NCBI GenBank assembly: GCA_025642065.1
Contig: JAODUP010000353.1
Location: 585,001-649,000 of the forward strand
Reading direction: 5' to 3'
Source of the DNA: Paralvinella palmiformis
Taxonomy: Eukaryota > Annelida > Polychaeta > Terebellida > Alvinellidae
DNA length: 64,000 nucleotides
The notes under the pieces were generated by a model. It was not told the origin of the DNA. It made no database searches and saw nothing but the letters and a program-made list of their open reading frames with translations. The position numbers and the translations under genes were made by a program. Each line of letters opens with the position of its first letter. Position 1 is the first letter of the stretch. Shown here piece after piece: positions 38,301 through 49,900 of this stretch.

Positions 38301-41300
38301 TAATAACAAAAGTAAATATTGTTTTAATCCCAATTTGACCTTAATATAAGTCGGATTATTATCGAGTCAATCCTGCTTTGTGATGACAAGAAATGAGGAA
38401 AACATAATTCGTTCTTTAATTCGTTCACCTATGACACAGACACAGAATGTTTTAAACGACTCCTATGTTAATCTTCATTTAAAATCTGAGAAATACTGTT
38501 ATCCTTTGCCTTTGATAGAAGACGATCAGTTTTGTATTACAGCCAAGTCCAGTTGGTTTTTCCAAAATAATTTCTTGAGTCACTTTACTTTCGTTTTTAT
38601 TCTTAAAAACAGCACCCGGCTTGTTACTTTTCCATTTTGTGAATATGTATAATGTTAACCATATCGCGCAAACATCTTCAGGGTAACTTTAGATTTTAAT
38701 TTAATTTAATTTTGATTTATTCCATGCCATTGGAAAGAGTACATCAGAAGCGTATTGTTTATATTGAAGAAATGATAAATTGAATAAATAAATAAACAGT
38801 CAGATGTTCTGGCTAAGTTTCATCAAACACCAAAGACCAGTTTAAACGTATCGACGTAAATATGTTTGTCTTTAAAAATAAACCGAAACTAACGATCAGT
38901 TTCTTCTTAAACTAGAGTACACTGTCTTTAAAAATAAACCGAAACTAACGATCAGTTTCTTCTTATACTAGAGTACACTGTCTTTAAAATAAACCGAAAC
39001 TAACGAACAGTTACTTCTTATACTAGAGTACACTGTCCTTAAAAATAAACCGAAACTAACGATCAGTTACTTCTTAAACTAGAGTACACTGGCTTTAAAA
39101 ATAAACCGAAACTAACGAACAGTTATTCTTATACTAGAGTACACTGTCTTTAAAAATAAACCGAAACTAACGAACAGTTACTTCTTATACTAGAGTACAC
39201 TGTCTTTAAAAATAAACCGAAACTAAAGATCAGTTTCTTCTTAAACTAGAGTACACTATCTTTAAAAATAAACCGAAACTAACGAACAGTTACTTCTTAT
39301 ACTAGAGTACACTGTCTTTAAAAATAAACCGAAACTAACGATCAGTTTCTTCTTATACTAGAGTACACTGTCTTTAAAAATAAACCGAAACTAACGATCA
39401 GTTTCTTGTTATACTAGAGTACACTGTCTTTAAAAATAAACCGAAACTAATGATCAGTTTCGTGTTATACTAGAGTACACTGTCTTTAAAAATAAACCGA
39501 AACTAACGATCAGTTACTTCTTATACTAGAGTACACAGTCTTTAAAAATAAACCGAAACTAACGATCAGTTTCTTGTTATACTAGAATACACTGTCTTTA
39601 AAAATAAACCGAAACTAACGATCAGTTTCTTGTTATACTAGAGTACACTGTACTTTAAAAATAAACCGAAACTAACGAACAGTTACTTGTTATGCTAGAG
39701 TACACTGGCTTTAAAAATAAACCGAAACTAACGAACAGTTACTTCTTATACTAGAGTACACTGTCTTTAAAAATAAACCGAAACTAACGAACAGTTACTT
39801 CTTATACTAGAGTACACTGTACTTTAAAAATAAACCGAAACTAACGATCAGTTTCTTCTTAAACTAGAGTACACTATCTTTAAAAATAAACCGAAACTAA
39901 CGATCAGTTTCTTCTTATGCTAGAGTACACTGTCTTTAAAAATAAACCGAAACTAACGATCAGTTACTTCTTATACTAGAGTACACTGTCCTTAAAACCT
40001 AAGATCAGTTTCTTGTTATACTAGAGTACACTGTCTTTAAAAATAAACCGAAACTAACGATCAGTTTCTTCTTATACTAGAGTACACTGTCTTTAAAAAT
40101 AAACCGAAACTAACGATCAGTTACTTCTTATACTAGAGTACACAGTCTTTAAAAATAAACCGAAACTAACGATCAGTTACTTCTTATACTAGAATACACT
40201 GTCTTTAAAAATAAACCGAAACTAACGATCAGTTTCTTGTTATACTAGAGTACACTGTACTTTAAAAATAAACCGAAACTAAAGATCAGTTACTTGTTAT
40301 GCTAGAGTACACTGGCTTTAAAAATAAACCGAAACTAACGAACAGTTACTTCTTATACTAGAGTACACTGTCTTTAAAAATAAACCGAAACTAACGAACA
40401 GTTACTTCTTATACTAGAGTACACTGTCTTTAAAAATAAACCGAAACTAAAGATCAGTTCTTGTTATACTAGAGTACACTGGCTTTAAAAATAAACCGAA
40501 ACTAACGAACAGTTACTTCTTATACTAGAGTACACTGTCTTTAAAAATAAACCGAAACTAACGATCAGTTTCTTGTTATACTAGAGTACACTGTACTTTA
40601 AAAATAAACCGAAACTAACGATCAGTTACTTGTTATGCTAGAGTACACTGGCTTTAAAAATAAACCGAAACTAACGAACAGTTACTTCTTATACTAGAGT
40701 ACACTGTCTTTAAAAATAAACCGAAACTAACGAACAGTTACTTCTTATACTAGAGTACACTGGCTTTAAAAATAAACCGAAACTAACGATCAGTGTCTTG
40801 TTATACTAGAGTACACTGGCTTTAAAAATAAACCGAAACTAACGATCAGTTTCTTCTTATACTAGAGTACACTGTACTTTAAAAATAAACCGAAACTAAA
40901 GATCAGTTACTTGTTATGCTAGAGTACACTGGCTTTAAAAATAAACCGAAACTAACGAACAGTTACTTCTTATACTAGAGTACACTGTCTTTAAAAATAA
41001 ACCGAAACTAACGATCAGTTTCTTGTTATACTAGAGTACACTGTACTTTAAAAATAAACCGAAACTAAAGATCAGTTACTTGTTATGCTAGAGTACACTG
41101 GCTTTAAAAATAAACCGAAACTAACGAACAGTTACTTCTTATACTAGAGTACACTGTCTTTAAAAATAAACCGAAACTAACGATCAGTTTCTTGTTATAC
41201 TAGAGTACACTGTCTTTAAAAATAAACCGAAACTAACGAACAGTTACTTCTTATACTAGAGTACACAGTCTTTAAAAATAAACCGAAACTAACGATCAGT

Positions 41301-44300
41301 TTCTTGTTATACTAGAGTACACTGTCTTTAAAAATAAACCGAAACTAACGAACAGTTACTTCTTATACTAGAGTACACTGTCTTTAAAAATAAACCGAAA
41401 CTAAAGATCAGTTTCTTGTTATACTAGAGTACACTGTCTTTAAAAATAAACCGAAACTAACGAGCAGTTACTTCTTATACTAGAGTACACTGTCTTTAAA
41501 GATAAACCGAAACTAACGATCAGTTTCTTCTTATACTAGAGTACACTGTCTTTAAAAATAAACCGAATCTAACGAGTAGTTTATTATTATACTAGGGTAC
41601 ATTGTCAAGTGTATTGTGTCTCAGCGAAAATACAGCACTTTAAAGACATATAATTATTACTTCATAGAACAAAACAGAGTAACCATTGACCTAAAAGAAA
41701 ACTAGAACGAGCAGTCAGTGGTGTTTGAATGGGCCGCCATGGCCAAATAGGGCTGACTTCCGGTAGAGGGAAAGGGCAACGTTGAAGTGGCTGCGCTTTG
41801 AGTTTTGAACCTTTGAATACGGACATTTATTGTAATGTGTGCATTATAATTTTTGTGTGCAGACAATCTGTGTTATTCCTGTCCTATTATATGCCATGAA
41901 ATATGTAAATGTCGTTTTATGCAAGTCCGTAGATCTAGTTTAGTCGGCATCAAATGTCAGCGATAGGCCGGGGGTTGTCGAACAGGCTAAATATAATAAT
42001 AGTTAAGCTTAATTTCCCGCCAAACAAACACAACGCTTTAACTGTTATATTAAATGTGTTCCTTATACTTACCGATGAAAATATATCCCGTTTGTATTAA
42101 TTGTACTCCCACGGCTTATGCAACCATCGACACAATAATAATTCACCACGTTTATAAACCTGATTTTGCAGTCTGCGTTCCTATTTCCACGACCGGAAGT
42201 TGGGACCTGTTTGCCATAAAATCGGCGGCCGTGTTCGGTCTAGGTTTCTTTTAAGTCAGTGAGAGTAACGGAGTAATCCTTAACGTCAATAGTAGACTAA
42301 TGGGAAGACACAAAGTGTACGTTCTAATATAAAACCTAAAACAATGAGAATGCTCCCCATAAATGTTTACTTTCATCTGATATATTGCCGTACTTCGACT
42401 GTGTTATATTCGGACATCACTTCTTCAACAACAACAACAACAACAATGATATTGTCCTACTGATGAGTAAGTGGGGGGAGGATGTTAGCTTCACCATTAA
42501 TCTCACCCGGGACATTTGCTCAGGAGGCAGCTTCTTTGGTTGAGTCGAGATATTTAGCCTCTAAGAACCGAAATCGAACCCAGAACCTAGAGGATTACAG
42601 AGCAGCGCTCTAACCACCGAGCTACCAATTACAACACTGCAAGGGATCTATCTCCCTGTGAACACGGAGATTCGTAGCCAGAACTAGCGCTTTGCGTCCA
42701 TAATCGGATCAGACGCGGTTAATGTACAGTTCAACTTAATAAACATAGATACTCAACATGGACACTTCTTCTGAAACCAGCCCGCCTCGACCTGGATCAG
42801 AACTCTCCCTCGGCTGCCATTGGCACAGGACCTTCAAAATGTTATCGATGAATGTGGTGAGCATGCTCCAAACAAGTTCAGAACTCTCATCAACTTTGTG
42901 TCACACCATGTGTACGACTATGTCGAAGACTGTGCTGACTAAGATGCTGCAATAGAGCCTCTAACGCACCTGTACATCAAAACTCCAAATGAAATATTTG
43001 CTCGTCACTTACTCGCAACCAGAAGACAAAAAGCGAGTGAAACTCTCACTGAATTCCTCCAAGAACTTCGGAAGCTCAGCAAGGACTGCAATCTCAAAAA
43101 TGTTACTGCTGAACAATACCGTGAGGAACTGGTCCGTGATTCCTTCATCAACGGAATAGCATATCCACCAATTCAGCAACGTCTTCTGGAGAACACTCAA
43201 CTTGACCTCAAAACTGACTTTGATCAAGCGAACTCCTTAGATTTGGCACAGAAAAACTCTGAAGCCATGTCAGCATTCCTGTAACTGCAGCAGTGCCAAG
43301 TTCTCCAACAGATCAGCATACTGAAGATCATATACAGAGTGATCATTCTCTTGCTGCGACATATGCGCCTAAGAAGAAATGCTATTTCTGCGGTGATTCC
43401 ATTCACAATAGGAGAAATTGCCCAGCACATAATGCAGTATGTAGCAATTGTGGGAAAAGGGGACATTTTGGAAAGGTATGCATGTCTAAAGCCAATGCGA
43501 GTACAACAGATGCAATATTCTCACCTTACCATTTGCTCCATCACAGCTGCATGTCCAGAAAGTCTGTCACAGTCTTCTGTGAATGTCTCTGTCTATGGAA
43601 CTACACTGTCAGCACTCATTGACTCCGGAAGTTCTGATAGCTTCATAAGTCAAGCAGTGGCAGAAAAACTGAAACTGAAGATTCACCCGTCGACACAAGC
43701 TATTTCTATGGCTCTCACTTCTCTGAAGACACACGTCATTGGCCACTGTTTTGCAGACATCAACCTCAATCACCGTGTCTACAAATCCACACGCCTTGGT
43801 GTTCTCAAAGAGCTTTGTATTGACATCATCCTCGGCCATGACTTCCAAAAAGAACACAAGCGACTCACCATTGAATTTGGAGGAAGTAAACCCGCGTTGA
43901 TAATTCTAAATTCCGCACCAATCTGTGCCGTCACTGCAGCTACAATCGACGAGCCGTCTCTATTCTTAAATCTACTTTCTGATTGCAAGCCTATTGCTAG
44001 TAAATCCAGGCGTTTCAGCAAAGATGACCAGGATTTTATACACCAAGAAGTTACCAAGCTTCTCTCCCAGGATATCATTCAGATTAGTTCATCGCCTTGG
44101 CGTGCACAAGTGGTTGTGGCAAAAGACCCATTGAATCGACACAAAAAGAGACTTTGAATAGACTATTCTCAGACCATCAATCAATACACAGACATTGATG
44201 CTTACCCTCTTCCTCGAATCGACGATATGGTAAATAATCTGGCAGTCTACAAACTTTACTCAACATGTGACCTCAAAAGTGCTTACCACCAGGTGCCAAT

Positions 44301-46925
44301 AAAAGAATCAGATCGCAAGTATACAGGTTTTGAAGCCAATGGGAGACTCTACCAGTTCTGTCGTATACCTTTTGGCATGACCAATGGAGTTGCTGTGTTC
44401 CAGTGAGCAATGGACAGGATAGTTGACGAGGAAGGTCTCAAAGACACCTTCCCATATCTGGACAACATTACAGTAGCAGGTCGTAACCAACAGGAACATG
44501 ATGAAAATGCGAAGAAATTCAATGAAGCAATTCAGCGGAGAAATCTTACCCTGAATGAAACCAAGTCCGTGGAATCCAAGGCATCTATTAACATCCTTGC
44601 TTACTGTATAGGTGATGGTATCATCAAACCAGATCAGGAACGACTTCGCCCTCTCCAGGAATATCCTCCTCCAACAAACATTGGCTCTCTCCGTAGAGTG
44701 GTGAACATATTTGTGAATACAAAACTTCTCTGACAAAATACAGCCTCTTGTGAATGCTACATGCTTCTCACTGGATAAATCTGCTCTATCTGCCTTTGAG
44801 TTACTCAAGAAGGAACTTGAGAGAGCTACACTGCACTCCATAGATGAAAGCCAACCATTTGTTGTCAAATGTGATGCATCAGAGGTTTGTGTCTCTGCAA
44901 CACTAAATCAATGCGGACGACCTGTTACATTCATGTCAAGAACACTCCAAGGTAGTGAACTCCATTATTCACAGTTCTATCACCCAACTCCCGGGACCCT
45001 GATAAAGGCTATGCAGCCAATGGAGCGACTCAGTATTGACTTCAAAGGGCCGCTGCCTACAACACCAGGGAATGCATACATACTCACAGTGGTGGATGAG
45101 TATTTACGTTTTCTTTTTGCATTTCCATGCGCAAACATGCACTCATCAACGGTGATAAAGTGCTTTTATCAAATATTTACTCTGTACGGCATGCCTAGCT
45201 ATATTCACTGTGACCGTAGTACATCCTTTCTTTCACAAGAACTTAAGGAATACCTGTCTCAACGAGGGATAGCGACAAGCAAATCCTACCACCCCATCGG
45301 TAATGGGCAGGTGGAAAGATACAATGGTATCATCTGGAAAACTGTTTGTCTCTCTCTCTCTCTCTCAGGTCCAATAATTTGTCTGACTCCCAATGGGAAG
45401 TTGTACTTCCAGATGCTCTGCATTCCATCCGATCGCTCCTCTCAACATCAACAAACACCACACTACATGAAGTATTCTTTGGTTTCCAGCGTCGCTCATC
45501 CATGGCTGCATTCCCCGGGACCGGTTCTGCTCCAGAGATTTGTCCGAACAAGCAAAAATGACCCTCTTGTGGACCAGGTAGAGCTACAACGTGTCAATCC
45601 GACTTATGCAAATGTTCGGTGCATGGATGGTCGTGAATCCACAGTTTCTCTTCGTGACCTTGCTCCCTGCCCATCTGTACCAATGGATGTTGAACAGTAT
45701 TCACAAGTAGCTCCCAGTAAAATCGTTGAAGTAAGCAAGCCAACCCTTGCATCTGATGTTCGTCCATGTCCTGAACCATGCTCACCGTCTCCAATACCGG
45801 CACCTCGACGTTGTCCTCGTGAAGTCAAACCACCATCCTGATATGGTTGGTGATGACTTGTATCTTCACCCTGTACGGTTCTGACAGTTGTGTAAACATT
45901 AACGCCATCCACTGGATGACCTTCACCTTAACTAGAGCCTTGTGATGTCTACCAACCTTTTTAAGTTAAATAAAGCCTAATATCGAAGGTTACAACAAGC
46001 ACTCAAAGTTTATGTTAGGATTACCTCATCATTAGTCCATATTATTCTGCTCCCTCTCTAACCACTGATCTATCCGACACTTGGGTGAGACACTAAGACA
46101 GACAATCCTCTCACTACATCAATGAATTGACTATGAGGGGGTCATCTTCACCTATTCATATAATTATAAATTTGATGGCAAGTTTTCTCAAGTTAACTTA
46201 AATATTTGGTAACCAACCGGAATTCAACTTCGACGATGAAGATGATGATTGATCTTTTACTGCCACGTTTGTGCACACGGCAGGATAAATGCGCCGAGCG
46301 ACCTCCAAAGATAATGAAGCGAAATCTAAGATTAAACACCCTTCAGATATGCTCACGTCGAGTTTCGAACTCTGGTAGTAGGGATCTGTGGTCCAAAGCA
46401 CTACCAACTAGACCACGGAGGCGCTCCGGAATTCAACTTAGAGCGTTGCCTTCAATGATCTATAAGTTTAGGTACGATTATTTCCGAGGGTCTAGTATCT
46501 TTCCGTTATGTGGATAGTTCAATTAAACGAGTGGATTTCGGATAGTTGTACGATCCAGCTTCCTTCGGGAACTTTTACGTTCTGAGCCGCCGACGTCATT
46601 TCGACTATTTGTGACGTGTAACAGATCCATGTCCATAAAGAATGTTGTGTTCCTAATAAAGATCATAACGTTAGTGTCAAGAAATATACTGATAATATTG
46701 TTAATTGACAGGTTATGTCTACATATCATATCAGAAAGTTTTACCGTTCTAATGGTTTATTTCCATATGAACTTATTTCAGAATGTGAACGATTTTGATG
46801 TTTCTAATAAATAAAGGTTACGGACTTAATTTATATCAATAATTATTTGTTTTTTCCTCTCCCGTGATAATTATTATCTTTAGTTTACAATTCCTGGTCT
46901 TCAATATTTAATCCAATATGGGTAA

Positions 46926-46965
<40 letters not shown>

Positions 46966-49900
46966 ATGGATGGATGGATGGATGGATAGATAGAGAGAGT
47001 GATATATAAATAAACAGAGTGATAGATAGATATACAGAGTGATTGATAGCTAGATAGATAGAGTGATAGATAATAATAATAATAATAATAATAATGTATA
47101 TTTAATAAAGCGCCCTTACTAGCAGGAGCCATTCAAAGGCGCTGTACAAATAATATGTAATATAATAATACCCCAAATAATGTCTGTAAAAACGCTGTTA
47201 TGATTTAAAATATAATAATTATTTATCTGTGAAAGCGACCTTAAATAGGTGTGTTTTTAGAAGAGACTTAAAAGTTTCAAGAGACGACGCATTTCTAATA
47301 TTTGCCGGCAAGGTATTCAACAAAGTGGGTGCTGCAACACTAAATGGACAATCACCACATGACTTGAGCCGAGACACTGGCACCTGCAATAGTATCTGAC
47401 TGGATGACCTGAGTTTTCGGGATGACTTTCTAATGGAAACCAGTTCACACAGGTATTTTGGCGCCATATCATTAATAGATTTATTAACAAAATCTTGAAA
47501 TGGATACGCTGTCTAACAGGTAGCCAATGTAGTTTTTGAGGAATTGGCGTGATATGATCATATTTTCTAGTATTTGTTACAATGCGAGCTGCACTATTCT
47601 GAATTCGCTGAAGGCGATTAATGTTATAAGCAGATATGCCATATAACAGGGAGTTACAATAGTCTATACGAGATGTAACAAAGGCATGAACTACAGTTAC
47701 AAGTGCTTCTTGTGTCAAGAATGGTTTTAAACAGTGGATGTTCTTAAGATGGTAGTAGGCAGCTCGGCATGCTGATGTGACATGTTCATGCATGTTAATA
47801 CATTGGTCAAAAATAACCCCTAGATTTCTTACTGACCCATTAGGGGTAATTGAAGATGCACCCATCTGTAATGCCATGTCTTTAGGGATTTAACACAATG
47901 TGGTGATGCCAAATATAAAATATTTGTTTTAGTATCATTTAGTTTTAGAAGATTTTTAGTCATCCATAGCAATACAACGTTCTAAATTCTTCGAGGAAGA
48001 GGAGACATTTAACTCATTGTCAGGATCCAGTGATATATACAGCTGTGTGTCATCAGCTTACAAGTGATATTTAACCCCATATCGCTGCTCAATGATCCCA
48101 AGAGGACGGGTATACATTGTGGTACACCAGATAGCAAAAACTGAATATCAGATAAAATACGATGAACAGACAATCTCTGGGAGTGTTGTGCCAGATAGGG
48201 TCTAATCCATTCAAGTACTTTACCTGACAGACCAAACAGTCATTTAACCTAGAGAAAAGTACATTATGGTCAACTGTATCAAATGCAGCAGACAGGTCCA
48301 GAAGAACAGGTATTACTGGCTTACCTTGATCAATTGACGTCATAATATCATTTTTCACTCGAACCAAGGCTGTTTCAGTGCTGTGACCACTTTTATAGGC
48401 AGACTGTAGTGATTCATTAAGGTTATTATTGATTAAATATTTGTTTAGATGGAAAGCAAGTGCCTTTTCTATAACTTTAGCTAAAAATGTAAGATTTGAA
48501 ACAGGTCTGTAATTGTTTAGAATATTACAGTCCATAGTTTGGTTTTTTATTAATGGTTTTACAACGGCAGCTTTCATGGATATTGGGAAAATACCCAGAG
48601 ATAATGATTTATTAACTATATTTGTAATTGGGTTTATCAGAACATCCAGACAATCTTTCACAAGCCATGTAGGCAGGGTCAACTGCACAGAAAGCATTAG
48701 ATGACTTTTTCAGCAACTGTCCCATATCAGTCTCTGTAAAAGGCTCAAATGTATCCATCATGGATATGCAGGACTCTTCTACCAATGACTTACCCTGTGA
48801 TAAGGTGCTGGACTGGAACCCACTATGTATATTTAATATTTTTTGACAGAAGAAGTTATTAAAACAATGGGCCATATATTTATCTGAGTTGATATTATTT
48901 GGAAGGACAGTTTGACTTTTATGTAATACTTTATTCACAACACTGAAAACAGTCCTTTGATTTCCCTTGGATGCTTTGATCTTTTTATTATAATATTCAG
49001 ATTTAGCAGAGGCAAGGGTATTTTAACAAGAATTGTACTGATCTTGAACATTTCAAAATGAACACACAAACTGCTCCTGATCCACAGCTGCTCACAATAC
49101 CTTCTGTGTCTCTTTGCAGCTGTATGTTCTTATTGTACCATAGAAGCATTGGTCTGCTTGGCATTTCCTTAAAGGTGCATGTTCATCTCCAATGTCTCTC
49201 AATATACTATCATAGAGATCCACCAGATGATCCACATCATCTGGTGGATCCAATACAGATCAGCAAAAAAGCCTCCTTGTCAATTGACTTATATCTTCTT
49301 TATGAAATAACTTTTGCTGAAACAGATTGTTTCTGTAAAGATACATTACTGTTAATAAGGAAATGATCAGACAGCATGGAAGACACAGACACACCTTTAA
49401 TCAAATTGTCTTCATCATGAGAGATGACAAGATCTAAGATGTGACCATGTCTGTGTGTTCTTTCTTGGACGTGCTGCCTGCGATTGGCAGATCTAAGAAT
49501 GTCAGCCAGTTGTTTGGTATCTGCATTCCTCTGGCAATCCCAATGTATATTGAAATCGCCTAAGATCAACAGATCCCGAATATTCCTTGAAGAAATCTGC
49601 TGCAAATGGGATTCACACTTCAAAGAAACACGGAGAAGAATGCTGACTGCTCCACCTTTCTTGTGAATCCGAGCTGCATGATGAAATGAATATCCAGCTG
49701 GAGTCACATCACCAACAATTTTCTGGTCTGAAACATTACCAGTCAGCCAAGTCTCTGTAATGACAAGAGCATCAAGATCCATATCCTTAACAACATCAGA
49801 TATTTCATTTCATTTATTACAGATCGACTGACAATTTGTAAGACCAATACTTACATTTTGTACAGGTGTGCCATTATATGGTGTTATTGGCACAGAAATC

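Noticed and set aside
38867..41600. Array of regular repeats resembling a CRISPR locus
   Set aside because: Units are directly tandem with no unique spacers, and the DNA is an animal intron.
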